Positions 16,603-25,839 are shown, numbered from the stretch's first letter. The stretch is 47,283 nt of DNA from an uncultured Acidimicrobiaceae bacterium (GCA_947259095.1 CAMYLA010000072.1:1-47283); one strand, 5' to 3'. The notes: generated by a model from the letters alone, not told the origin. Translations and numbers: made by a program.

Positions 16603-17640
16603 ATGTCGCTTCGATCGAACCCCCGCAACAGCCGGCCGAACCGCCCCGGCGCCCTGATCCTGTGCGCAGTGGTGGTCCTGGCGACGGTGGCGGCCGCACC
16701 TTCGGTTTCGTTGGCCCAGGCCGGCCAGATCAGTATCGAGAAGTCGACGAACGGCGTGGATGCCGACGCCGCCCCCGGCCCCGCCGCCACGCCCGGATCG
16801 GCTGTCGAATGGCGCTACGTGATCACCGTGACCGGTTCGACGACGCTCTTCGACCTGATCGTCAGCGACAGCTCCGGGGCGGTGCCCAGCTGCGATATCG
16901 ATGGCGATGGCGGGTTCGACGGAACCCATATCCACCCCGGCCCGGTCGAACCCGGCCAGTCGTTCACCTGCACCGCGTCCACCACCGCCCATGGCGCCGG
17001 CAACGGCACCTTCAGCTCGACGGGCATCGTGAAGGCCTTCGATTTCGACGGAGCCGGCCCGTTCGAGGCCGCAGACCCATCGCACTACAACGTGGCCGCC
17101 CCGCCCCAGGTTGCGCCGAAGGTGGCCATCCAGTCGCTGGTGAACGGCGTCGACGCCGACGTTTCACCCGGTCCCTATGTGGCCGAGGGCAGCACGGTGC
17201 TGTGGACCTATGTGGTGACCAACACCGGCAATGTGCCGCTGTCGTCGATCGTGGTGAACAACAGCGTCGGCCTGGCCGTCGACTGTGGGGCCGGCGGCAA
17301 CCTGATCCCGGGCCCGTTGGCCCCCGGAGGCTCGGTGACGTGCACCGGCACGACCCCGGCGGCCGGGTCGGCGGCCGGTCTGCAGACCAACGCCGGATCG
17401 GTCAAGGCCGAGGCGATCGATCCAACCACCGGGGCCACGCTCGGCAGCACGACCGCCGCCGACGCCATCAACTACACCCCGGTGCAACTCCCGGGTGTCC
17501 TGGCCTTCACCGGTCCATCGAACGCCCTGTCCCTTGCCATCGCCGGCTCCGCCTTGGCGCTGCTGGGAGCGGGATCGTGGCTGGCCGGCACCGGCCTGGC
17601 CCGGCGCCGCAAGGCGGCGATCAACGCCGCTGGGCAGTAA
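16603..17640 (+). CDS. Surface repeat protein with LAFTG-type sorting signal
   Basis: A 345-residue exported protein. A signal peptide (LILCAVVVLATVAAAPSVSLAQA) covers about residues 18-40. Two similar beta-rich repeats of about 120 residues follow, each opening with STNGVDADAAPGPA or SLVNGVDADVSPGPY and containing a YVVTNTGNVPL-like stretch, as in DUF11/DUF7507 domains. The C-terminus has LAFTGPSN, a hydrophobic helix and a RRRKAA tail, matching actinobacterial class-E-like LAXTG sortase signals. It would therefore be linked to the wall by a sortase encoded elsewhere. Start ATG 16603 has AAAGGA nine bases upstream. It ends before a strong terminator hairpin at 17784. Confidence 0.82.
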   Translation: MSLRSNPRNSRPNRPGALILCAVVVLATVAAAPSVSLAQAGQISIEKSTNGVDADAAPGPAATPGSAVEWRYVITVTGSTTLFDLIVSDSSGAVPSCDIDGDGGFDGTHIHPGPVEPGQSFTCTASTTAHGAGNGTFSSTGIVKAFDFDGAGPFEAADPSHYNVAAPPQVAPKVAIQSLVNGVDADVSPGPYVAEGSTVLWTYVVTNTGNVPLSSIVVNNSVGLAVDCGAGGNLIPGPLAPGGSVTCTGTTPAAGSAAGLQTNAGSVKAEAIDPTTGATLGSTTAADAINYTPVQLPGVLAFTGPSNALSLAIAGSALALLGAGSWLAGTGLARRRKAAINAAGQ

Positions 17641-17665
17641 CCGAACCGCAAGCGCCGACACCGCC

Positions 17666-17725
17666 GTGACCAACACTGCGGTGACCAAGACTGCGGTGAC
17701 CAACACTGCGGTGACCGAGACTGCG
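17666..17725 (+). repeat. Four 15-bp tandem repeats downstream of the LAFTG gene
   Basis: Four units of the form GTGACCAACACTGCG are present, with single-base changes in units 2 and 4. They start 26 bp after the stop codon. They are outside any supported gene and may be a recent slippage expansion in the 3' untranslated region. Confidence 0.85.
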
Positions 17726-17783
17726 GTGGGGTGAGCGAGGCCGTCCCGGTCCGGCACCACTGACCGGTCCCTGATTCTGTTTC

Positions 17784-17815
17784 AATGACCCCCAGCCCAA
17801 GGGCTGGGGGTCATT
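17784..17815 (+). terminator. Strong perfect hairpin, likely terminator
   Basis: The 15-nt arms (AATGACCCCCAGCCC and its complement) are perfect and separated by only two bases, giving a small loop in practice. The hairpin ends in TCATT followed by GG, without a long T-run. It sits downstream of the LAFTG gene and upstream of the oxidase leader, and would stop transcription from the former. Confidence 0.7.
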
Positions 17816-17855
17816 GGCGTTCCGGTGCACCGACCCGATGAGGGCGAGGCGGCCG

Positions 17856-18000
17856 GTCCTTCGGGTGACCCGCCGCCATGCGGGCAACGAGCCCCGCAAG
17901 GGGCGGGGAGCCCAACCGGGAATTCGTCTCCGGGCAAGCGTGCCCAACCAGGGTGAACCAGTGGGTCAAACCGCTTTGAGCACCCATCCATCTTTGGGTG
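17856..18000 (+). promoter_or_regulatory. Structured GC-rich leader upstream of the copper oxidase (riboswitch-like, unassigned)
   Basis: Several hairpins follow one another: CCCGC/GCGGG near 17870-17885, GCCCC-GCAA-GGGGC with a GNRA tetraloop at about 17891-17904, and CACCCA/TGGGTG at 17981-18000. Unpaired A-rich stretches (AGCCCAACC, GCCCAACCAGGGTGAACC, GGGTCAAACC) lie between them. This mix of helices and conserved-looking A-rich joints is typical of structured cis-acting RNA. I could not match it to a named riboswitch: the GEMM-type ACGCAAAGCC and ydaO-type signatures are absent. Confidence 0.35.
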
Positions 18001-18061
18001 AGTCCACCCTTCGACAGCCATGTTGCGGTCCGTACTTTCGGCTTTCGAAAGGCGGATTCGA

Positions 18062-20403
18062 ATGGCTACCACTACCACCCCCACCGGAACCCCTGCCGAG
18101 CACAGCATCGGCAACTCGACAACCTCAGCGGCGTCGACCACAAGCAAGCGACGGAGGCGACGGCGTCTCGCTCCTTCCATCGCAGGGCTGGCGTTGACCG
18201 CATCCACACTCGGTGTGGCAGCGGTGTTCGGCGCAACCGCCGCTTCGGCGGCACCGATCGACCTCGACGAGGACGGCCGCTGGGGGCCGGTCGAGGACTG
18301 GCCGATGGTCGGCATCCACTCGGCCCTCGACAGCAATGGCCGGGTCGTGACCTACGGCACCAATCCCGACGGCACGCAGACCGGCCAGTTCATCTACGAC
18401 ATCTGGACCCCGAATCCGTTGGCGGCGGCCGGCCACAACACCTTGGCCAACACCACCAACACCGACATCTTCTGCAGCCTGCAGCTCAACCGGGCCGACA
18501 CCGGCGACATGATCCTGTTCGGCGGCGACAACTGGCTCGGCAACGTCACCAACAACCGCGGCAACCCCGACATCAACAGCCTCGATGCGGCAACCGGGCA
18601 GCTGAGCAGATTGCCCGGCATGAACCGGTCCCGGTGGTATGCAACCGGCACCACCCTCCCCGACGGCTCCATCTACGTCCAGGGTGGGCTCGACGGCGAG
18701 GACCGGCCCGAGCACTGGACCCCGGAGGGCGGCTCCCGCCTGCTGGATCTCGACACCACCGGTCTCGACTGGTACTACCCCAGGAACTTCGTGGTCCCCG
18801 ACGGCCGCATCTTCGGCATCGACGCCCTTGGCCACATGTACTTCATCTCCGAGCAGCTCGACGCCCTCAACGTCGTCGGTCAGCTACCCCCCGACTATCG
18901 AGGGATCAATGCAACCGCGGTGATGTACCAGCCGGGCAAGATCCTCTTCTTCGGCGGCCCGACCAACAAGTCGGTGACCATCGACGTCACCAACGGCAAC
19001 CCGATCGTCACCCCCAGCGGCCAGCTGAGCTCGGTCCGCTACTGGGTCAACGGCACCCTGTTGCCCGACGGTCGGGTTCTGGCCACCGGCGGCTCGACCA
19101 AGGATTCGACCGCCTACTTCTACGACCCGATCGGGACCTACGGCTCCAACACGACGGCCGAGATCTGGGACCCGGCAACCGGCCAGTGGACGGTCGGCGA
19201 CGAAGCCGTTGTTCCCCGCCTCTACCACTCCACGGCGCTGCTGCTGCCGGACGGCCGGGTGCTGTCGGCCGGTGGCGGAGCTCCGGGCCCGATCGTCAAC
19301 ACCGACGCCGAGCTCTACTCCCCCGACTATCTGGTGGCGGCCAATGGTCAACCAACACCCCGAATCCAGATAACCGGCGTATCGAACACGGAGGTCACGG
19401 CGGGCAACCAGCTCGACATCAACACCTCGAACGGTGCGGCTGTGGCCAGGGTGACCATGGTCAAGAGCGGCTCGGTGACCCATTCGTTCAACATGGACCA
19501 GCGTTTCGTCCAGCTTCCCTACGTGACCGACGGGAACAAGGTGAGCGCCTTCCTGCCGACCAACGATGCCACCATCACGCCCGGCTACTATCTGGTGTCG
19601 GTGCTCGACGAGAACGACATCCCGTCGGAATCGCAGCTGGTCCACGTCAAGATCCCGTCGCCGAACGAGATCAACAGCGCCATCGACGGCCAGGTCGTGC
19701 GGCTCTACCAGGCCTACTTCCTGCGCAATCCGGACCAGGGTGGCTTCATCTTCTGGCGCCGGAGTCTGCTGAACGGCATCGGCCTGGCCGACATCTCCGA
19801 CTTCTTCGCCCAGAGCCCCGAGTTCATCGCCCGCTACGGCAATCTGAGCAACGAGCAGTTCGTCGACCAGATCTACGGCAACGTGCTCGGTCGTCAGGCC
19901 GACGCCGGCGGGCGGGCCTACTGGCTCGGCCAGCTCGGCGCCGGTGTGACCCGGGGCCAGGTCATGCTGGCCTTCTCCGAGTCGAACGAGTTCACGACCA
20001 AGACCGGTACCGGTGCCCCGTACGGCGGCGCTCCGAACGTGCCGGTCAACAATCCCCCGGCCCCGGCCCCGCCTACGCGGCCGAGATCCGGCGACTGTAT
20101 CTCGGCTACTTCCTCCGGGAGCCGGATGCCGACGGACTCGCCTACTGGGCCACCCAGCGTCAGGCCGGCGTGGTGCTGGCGGTGGTGTCGGAACAGTTCG
20201 CACTGTCGAACGAGTTCCAGGCCCGATACGGCCAGGCTGACAATGCGGCCTTCGTCGATCTGGTGTACATCAACGTGCTCCAGCGGCAACCGGACGCCGA
20301 GGGCCGTGCCTACTGGATCCAGCAGCTTGGCGCAGGCATGACCCGGGGCGAGCTGATGACCGGGTTCACGGAGTCGGCGGAGTTCGTGGGCAAGGTCGGC
20401 TGA
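18062..20403 (+). CDS. Galactose/glyoxal-oxidase-like copper radical oxidase with DUF4214 domains (frameshift near 3' end)
   Basis: A Tat-like or basic N-terminus (KRRRRRRLAPSIAGLALTAS) and signal helix are followed by a kelch beta-propeller and a DUF1929 Ig-like domain. The radical-copper residues of galactose oxidase can be placed: Cys138 (TDIFCSL) and Tyr193 (SRWYATG) for the thioether cofactor, Tyr388-His389 (RLYHSTALLLPDGRV) and His474 (VTHSFNMDQR) as copper ligands. Such enzymes oxidise primary alcohols or aldehydes to aldehydes or acids and make H2O2. DUF4214 repeats follow from about residue 537. At 20050-20073 the homology jumps to the -1 frame, and the second DUF4214 continues to a stop at 20403. 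Without a shift the frame ends at 20341. ATG 18062 has AAAGG upstream. Confidence 0.82.
20050..20073 (+). other. Frameshift zone in a Pro/Gly linker
   Basis: The run of C-rich triplets encodes PPAPAP in the upstream frame. The downstream DUF4214 (AYAAEIRRLYLGYFLREPDA onward) is in the -1 frame. Both frames are open across the zone. A single lost base in the C/G homopolymers, real or from sequencing, explains it. Confidence 0.75.
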
Positions 20404-20448
20404 TACCCGACGGGGCCCTCCACTGACGGACCACAACAGAAAACGGAG

Positions 20449-20489
20449 ACGGACGCCCCGGGGTTTGCCCAGGGCGTCCGTGCCGTTTT
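20449..20489. terminator. Bidirectional rho-independent terminator
   Basis: The ACGGACGCCC/GGGCGTCCGT stem has a 13-nt loop. GCCGTTTT follows on the plus strand and CTCCGTTTTC on the minus strand. It serves the convergent oxidase and Rpf-like genes. Confidence 0.8.
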
Positions 20490-20512
20490 GTATGGAGGCG
20501 GCGTCAGGTGCG

Positions 20513-21541
20513 CTACCCCCAGCAGGACCTGCTGGCGTTCCACGGCCTGGTGCCGTCCCGCTGCCAGGTGATCAGCGCCGCTTCGTCCTGTTGGGCCGGG
20601 GTTGCCAGGTGGGCCTGGTTCACGCCGTAGCGGGCCTTGTGGCCGTAGCCTGCCCAGCTACCGGTCAGGAACTGGTAGGCCCCACGGGCCGAGGAAGCGG
20701 GGTTGGCTGCGGTGTAGTTGCCCCTCGACTCGCAGTGGCGAATGGCGATCAGCACGCTGGGCACGCTGACCCCGTTGCCGGTGTCGACCCATCCGCTTTT
20801 GGCCGCAGTGGTGGGGGCAGCCGTCGTGGGCGGGGCGGTGGTCGGCGGCATTGTCGTCTCGGGAGCCGTCGTCTCCTCCGGAGCCGAGTCCGCAGTGGTC
20901 TCCGCTTCGGGCTCGGTCGCGTCGGCGTCGGCGTCGGCCGTGGTCGTGTCGATTGCAGGTTCGGCGTCATCGGCGGCGGCCACTTCGGCCGACGTGGTCG
21001 CCTCCTCCGAGGTTGTGGTCTCCTCCTCGGCGGCAGAGCTCGGCGGCTCGGTTGCCGCCGGCGCCTTGGTCGTGGCCGGGCGGGAGGTGGTCGGCGGACG
21101 GGAGGTGGTCGGTGCGGCGGTTGAGCTGGACGACGTTGCCGCCCGGGCCGCTTCCATACGGTCGGCGAAGGACATGATCGCCGATCCCTCGCTCAGGCTG
21201 TTCTCGGCTCCGGCCAGGGCCGCCTCGGTGGCCAGGGCGAGCCGGGACTTGTCGGCTGCCGATGACTCACCGGTTGCCTCGGCGACCTCCTGAAGCGAAC
21301 TGGCCGACGGCGAGTAGGCAACCTCGTTTCCGAGTTCCTGCTCGTCGTCTGACGACGCAGCCACGGCGTAGCTCTCGTCGTCGCCGTCGGGGATGACCAG
21401 CAACAGGCTCGATGCCAGCGCCAGCAGCGCCAGCATCATCACCTTCTTCCGTGGGTTCCCGACGATCGTGTCGTCGAGGCGCTCCGCCAGGCCGTACTTG
21501 GGCCGCGTCGAAGTAGGGGTTTGTTCGATGTCGCCTAACAT
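20513..21541 (-). CDS. Rpf-like transglycosylase-fold protein
   Basis: A 342-residue protein with one N-terminal hydrophobic helix (MMLALLALASSLLLVI, about 35-50), a long Thr/Pro/Glu-rich extracellular linker (about 135-250) and a C-terminal domain of about 90 residues. The domain has IRHCESRGNYTAANPASSAR with catalytic Glu271, GAYQFLTGSWAGYG and a final RSCWG. This is the resuscitation-promoting-factor/lysozyme-like fold that cleaves the glycan strand of peptidoglycan. Cys270 and the last Cys could form a disulfide, as in Rpf. ATG 21541 has AAGGAG upstream. A CRP-like site lies about 150 bp upstream, matching the known CRP/GlxR control of rpf genes in mycobacteria and corynebacteria. Confidence 0.85.
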   Translation of the reverse strand: MLGDIEQTPTSTRPKYGLAERLDDTIVGNPRKKVMMLALLALASSLLLVIPDGDDESYAVAASSDDEQELGNEVAYSPSASSLQEVAEATGESSAADKSRLALATEAALAGAENSLSEGSAIMSFADRMEAARAATSSSSTAAPTTSRPPTTSRPATTKAPAATEPPSSAAEEETTTSEEATTSAEVAAADDAEPAIDTTTADADADATEPEAETTADSAPEETTAPETTMPPTTAPPTTAAPTTAAKSGWVDTGNGVSVPSVLIAIRHCESRGNYTAANPASSARGAYQFLTGSWAGYGHKARYGVNQAHLATPAQQDEAALITWQRDGTRPWNASRSCWG

Positions 21542-21692
21542 TCGGCTTCATGCTCCTTGCTCGGCTCCGCCGGCCGATCCAGAAAGGTTTGGGACTGGGT
21601 AGTTTCCGTCTACTCGGGTGGAGTAGTGGGACCGGGCTTGCTTGTCACGAGCGACAACCATAGCCACATTACGGACACGTTACACAACCCGT

Positions 21693-21708
21693 CGTGACGA
21701 ACGTCACA
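21693..21708. promoter_or_regulatory. CRP/GlxR-type operator upstream of the Rpf-like gene
   Basis: CGTGACGAACGTCACA matches the TGTGA-N6-TCACA consensus at nine of ten fixed positions. It lies in the comparatively AT-rich region between the Rpf-like gene (start 21541, minus) and the gene at 21959 (plus). The nearby GTTACA at about 21679 may be part of the promoter or of a second regulatory box. Confidence 0.55.
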
Positions 21709-21958
21709 AAGGCCTGCCACATCCGGATATCCGTGGCGCTCATCGATCGTCATCATCGGCTTTGCAACCTCGCTCCACAGCATGGCTATCTTGCATCCAT
21801 CGGATCCTAGTTCGCGTCCATGAGCCGAACGGCCCATAGGCGAATAAGCCCAAGGGCTGATAGCACGCCGAATCGACCACCAGTACAGCCGGGAGCGGCC
21901 GACACGGCCACAACCGCAGCGGCCGGCGACGGCGGCCGAGAACCACTAAAATCTTCTG

Positions 21959-22801
21959 ATGACCGCTGCCGAACCCTTCTACGTCGCCTGGGACGGCAGC
22001 CGCTACACCGGCATTCCGCCCGACGGGTGGTATCTGGCGGTGGACAATCGTTGGTGGCCGCCGCAGGACATCATCGACGGCGGCGCCACCAGGACCGACG
22101 ACCCGCCCTCCGCCAACGCACCCGAGTCCGACCAACCGTCGGAGAGCCGCCCCCCAACCCCATCCGACCGGCCACGCCCACCGGCAACCGCGGTGCGGCC
22201 CGAGTGGGCCCCCATCAGCGCCGATGGCCCGAATCGAGGGGAAAGCCAGGGGCCTGAAGGGGCGCCGGGCCCTCCCGACCCCGGCGTCCCCGGGGGGCCG
22301 AGCGGCGGGCAGGTCGGGCCCCGTCGGAGAGCGAGCGGTCAAGGCCGACGGCACCGCATCAGGCCGGGCTTTCTGATCCCCATCCTGATCTTCGTCCTGT
22401 TCCGGTGCGCGGCCGAGTCCGACCAATCATCTGCGCCGGACTTCCAGCCCTCGGCGACGGTGGTCAGCACGATCCCGCCGACCGTCTCCGCAACCACCGA
22501 AGACCCGGGCTCGTTCACCGTCGAGAGGGACGGCCTGGAGCTTGCCATCACCGGCTGCGGTCCGACCTCGATCACCGGGCAGGTCCGGAATGTGGGCGAC
22601 CGAACCGCCTCTTTCGAGGCAGAGATTTCCGTTCTTGCCGCAAATGACGAGGCATCTGGTGCTGCAATAGACTCAACGGTGGTCGTGCCGGTGCGAACAC
22701 TCATTCCAAGTGAATCGCAGTCGTTCAACCGGATGCTACCCGACGAGATTTCCGAACCTATAGCCTGTGAGTTCGTTGCGGCGACGACCGTTATCGAATA
22801 G
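21959..22801 (+). CDS. Membrane-anchored hypothetical with C-terminal beta domain
   Basis: A 280-residue protein. The N-terminus (GIPPDGWYLAVDNRWWPPQD) resembles the GWY-W pattern of DUF2510. A proline-rich disordered stretch (about 45-135) leads to one membrane helix (FLIPILIFVLF). The outer domain (about 175-280) has ITGCGPTSITGQVRNVGDRT, resembling FxLYD/DUF-type beta-sandwich domains in secreted proteins. No enzymatic motif is seen. ATG 21959 starts the frame. Confidence 0.7.
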   Translation: MTAAEPFYVAWDGSRYTGIPPDGWYLAVDNRWWPPQDIIDGGATRTDDPPSANAPESDQPSESRPPTPSDRPRPPATAVRPEWAPISADGPNRGESQGPEGAPGPPDPGVPGGPSGGQVGPRRRASGQGRRHRIRPGFLIPILIFVLFRCAAESDQSSAPDFQPSATVVSTIPPTVSATTEDPGSFTVERDGLELAITGCGPTSITGQVRNVGDRTASFEAEISVLAANDEASGAAIDSTVVVPVRTLIPSESQSFNRMLPDEISEPIACEFVAATTVIE

Positions 22802-24175
22802 GAACGTCGTTGCGGAACGGCAGCACTACGGAATGGGACTCGGCCGGGCAGGGCATGGACCGGCCGAACGTAGCGGCACCTCCCCCTATCACGACGCCCG
22901 CTTCTCGAGTGCCAACCGGGCCGGCGGGCCGGCGGACTTCGTTATGGCCGCCCCGAGGCCGCCGCCGATCCCGCCCGCCGGGGTCCAACACCGTGGCGCC
23001 GGTCGGCACGGATCCCCGTCTTGCGGTGGACCGGCACGGCACGGCCCGACGCGCCCGGTGGTCCGACGACGGCCCCACCCGTCGGTGGCAATTGGCGGAT
23101 CGTGAACGGGCGGCGACCGCGACGAGCCGGCGGTGGCCAGCCGGATCGAACGGTCCCGGACCTGCACCGCGGGGACCAATGTTCACCGCCGGCGGCCGGG
23201 GTCGGCCGGCCCGGTGGTCGACCGCCACCTGGCTGCGCTCGGTCCGGACCGGCCGGTCCGGCCGGTCCGGTGGTGCTGTCGTCGTGAGGTGATCGGACTC
23301 CTGGTCGACTCATCCCCTTCTTTGGCCCGCAAGGAGCGCGGCAGGGCATATTCTGCCTGGTCAGGGCGTTGCAAGGCCGCCGACGACAGATGTGTCTGGT
23401 CGCGGTCACAAGGCCAGGTGCCGCAGGAAGTGATCGAGCCCGAACACCTGTGATCGATGCGACCGAGGTCCGATGGCCGGGTCCTGAGCCAGACGTCCGG
23501 TGGTACCGCCGCTGGACGGGGTGGGGCCCGAGGTTCCGGGCTTTGCCGTCCCGGCATCGGGTACGTCGAACATGTCGGCAACCACGTCATCCCCGGATCC
23601 CCGGTCTGCGTTGCGCCCGGCCGATGGCGTCACCCGGCCCGGCGTGCCTCGAGGCCAACGGCCACGACCGGGCGACCTGATGGAGAGGAACTGCGCAGCC
23701 GACTCGATGGACTCTGAGCAGAATCCGGGCTCGGTAACCGCAACTCGGTGACCGGTTGATCTTCTTCCTCCGCCCGGTTCGACGGTATTTGCAGAATCCA
23801 GGTCGGTTGCGGAACCGCCACCAACCCTCGGCGGATGGTCCATGCGGGCCAGTGGACACGATCCAGATCGCAGCCGCTTCCGCCCGGACATGTCGTGTTG
23901 CCCGGATTGACTCGTTCCCAGCGGAAGCCATCGGGACCTGATCCGGTTTTGCATGACGAGCCATTGACAGATTGGGTCGCAGACGGCAGGTCACGGGCAA
24001 CCGGGAGACTGGGTAGCGTTCGGCGCTCTGCACATCGACCCCGCTGGACTGGTACTCGTCGCCGCGGCGATGTTCGTCGCCGCAGCCGAGGGAAGGCGAC
24101 AGGGTCAACTCGCCCATCCAGAGCCCGACGGGTTCCGGGTACCGTCCGGTCAGCAGAAGGGGGAAGGGGTGCACA
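22802..24175. other. 1.4-kb stretch with no convincing gene
   Basis: Frames on both strands are open because of high GC, but their translations are Arg/Pro/Gly-rich with no recognisable domain, membrane segment or ribosome-binding site. A perfect 18-bp palindrome (CCGGACCGGCCGGTCCGG) lies near 23246-23263. It may be decayed coding DNA between two related DUF2510-type genes. Confidence 0.5.
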
Positions 24176-25033
24176 GTGGCTGAACAGGTCCCTGCGGGGT
24201 GGTATCAGGACCCGCGGACAGTCGGTGGCCGGCGTTGGTGGGATGGCACGCAATGGACGAGCCACACGATGCCTCCGACTCCGACGGTCCCTCCCCCGCC
24301 GCAACCCGATGCCCCAGTGACGGCGGCGGGCGAGCCCGGCCATGACCCGGGCGGTCGACGCAGCGGCGAGCGAGGATGGTGGGCCAGGAAGCGGGTCATC
24401 ATCCCGGTTGGTCTGCTCGGTCTGACCCTGCTGGGAGGTCTGGCCGATCAAGGTGCAGAGGCCGACAACCAGCAGATTGCGGCAGAGCCGACCGACACGA
24501 CCACCCTTTCCTTTGTGGCAACGACATCGACCAGCGTTGTGACGACCTCGCTGTCGACCACGACGCCAGTACCGTCGACGACCGCCACACCGGCAACCGC
24601 AACCAAGCCACCGACGACCACCAGGACGGCATCGGAGCGGGCCACCGTGGCGTCGGCGGCAAACGAAGCCCCTGCCACCAGCTCGAAGCAGCAGGCATCG
24701 AGCCCGACGGCACCAACCACGCAGGCCACCCAGCCTCGAGCGTCAGCGACGGCCTCCCCGGCGACAACCGCAACGACGGCGACGACGACAAGTCCGCCGA
24801 CGACGGCCCCGGCAACGATGTCGACGACAACAACAACCAATGCGACCACCGCTGCAGCACCGAGCTGTGATCCAAATTACAGCGGCTGTGTGCCCATCGC
24901 GTCGGATGTCGACTGCGCCGGTGGGAGCGGCAACGGACCGGCCTACGTGCAGGGGCCGGTCCGGGTGATCGGCACCGATGTCTACGGTCTGGACCACGAC
25001 AACGACGGGGTCGGCTGCGAACAGCGGGACTGA
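24176..25033 (+). CDS. DUF2510 membrane protein with Thr-rich stalk and Excalibur-like domain
   Basis: A 285-residue protein: DUF2510 at the N-terminus (PAGWYQDPRTVGGRRWWDGT), a basic stretch, one membrane helix (VIIPVGLLGLTLLGG), a low-complexity Thr/Ala/Ser stalk (about 100-230) and a small C-terminal domain with two pairs of Cys ending in GLDHDNDGVGCE. The latter is the DxDxDGxxCE calcium-binding signature of Excalibur domains. Topology suggests the Excalibur domain is outside the cell. GTG 24176 has AAGGGG seven bases upstream. It may be a paralogue in architecture of the 21959 gene. Confidence 0.82.
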   Translation: MAEQVPAGWYQDPRTVGGRRWWDGTQWTSHTMPPTPTVPPPPQPDAPVTAAGEPGHDPGGRRSGERGWWARKRVIIPVGLLGLTLLGGLADQGAEADNQQIAAEPTDTTTLSFVATTSTSVVTTSLSTTTPVPSTTATPATATKPPTTTRTASERATVASAANEAPATSSKQQASSPTAPTTQATQPRASATASPATTATTATTTSPPTTAPATMSTTTTTNATTAAAPSCDPNYSGCVPIASDVDCAGGSGNGPAYVQGPVRVIGTDVYGLDHDNDGVGCEQRD

Positions 25034-25270
25034 GCCGGCGACGGTCAGAGGGTGGCGGAGTCGATCGGTGCGATCAGTGGCAGCTGCCAGGTCGGCAAAC
25101 GGACCACCCCGGAGACCGTGGAACAGCCCGCATAGCGGAGGGCCACCGATCTGGACGCCTACAGTTGCGGGAGCATGTCCGGCGCGACACGATGAGGTGG
25201 CTCACCGGGAGTGTCGGAGTAGCACAACCAAGCGAGTCGCCAGGCCAGTCGATCGATAGGAGAACCATCC

Positions 25271-25735
25271 ATGGCTGAACCCAAGACGGTCCTGGTGACC
25301 ACGGCGCAGGAGCGGTTCACGTCGTGGACGAGCGATGTGCTCGTCTACACGGTCGTGCTGAACCTGTTCGTCGAGTACGCCGACGCCATCGTCATCGACT
25401 CGTTCACGATCTCGCTGTTCACCGCAGCGGTGCTGAAGGTGTTGCTCGACCTCCTGACGCTCGCCGAGCATCGCGTCAGCCACTTCTTCGGCAAGTTCAA
25501 CAAAGTCCTCGGGTTCCTCTCGATGTGGGCGGTCTTGTTCCTGTCGAAGTTCGTCATCCTCGAGGTGATCGACGTCATCTTCGGTGATCACGTCTCGCTC
25601 GGGAAGTTCCTCGACGTTGTGCTCCTGGTACTCAGCCTGATGATCGTCAGGGCGTTGGTCGACAAGGCCTACGACTCGCTCGGTGTCGAGGACCAACCCG
25701 AACCCGCAGCGGCCGAGCCGTCGCCCGAGGGCTGA
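25271..25735 (+). CDS. Small four-helix membrane protein, unknown function
   Basis: A 154-residue protein with four hydrophobic segments: VLVYTVVLNLFVEYADAIVI, ISLFTAAVLKVLLDLLTLAE, FLSMWAVLFLSKFVILEVID and FLDVVLLVLSLMIVRALVDK. The soluble tail is acidic (EPAAAEPSPEG). A good AGGAG lies ahead of ATG 25271. No named family is recognised. Confidence 0.75.
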   Translation: MAEPKTVLVTTAQERFTSWTSDVLVYTVVLNLFVEYADAIVIDSFTISLFTAAVLKVLLDLLTLAEHRVSHFFGKFNKVLGFLSMWAVLFLSKFVILEVIDVIFGDHVSLGKFLDVVLLVLSLMIVRALVDKAYDSLGVEDQPEPAAAEPSPEG

Positions 25736-25839
25736 GTTCCGAGCCGAGCGGTCCGAGATGGCGGGCTCGGCGGCGGTGGAGAAGAACGCCCGGCAATCCA
25801 CGGGAATTCTGAACGAAACGTTCTCCTTGTTGTGGTTTG

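Noticed and set aside
17666..17725. CRISPR-like repeats
   Set aside because: Units are directly tandem without spacers; no cas genes in the window.
20050..20073. Programmed -1 ribosomal frameshift in the oxidase gene
   Set aside because: No good slippery heptamer in the correct frame and no evident downstream pseudoknot; a base loss is simpler.
21534..21540. GTTAGGC/GCCTAAC, an integron attC core sequence
   Set aside because: A single copy within the Rpf-like start region with no paired site at attC spacing; chance match.
22810..24451. Several ORFs of 80-270 codons on both strands
   Set aside because: No recognisable domain, no ribosome-binding sites, Arg/Pro-rich translations; left as unannotated region.
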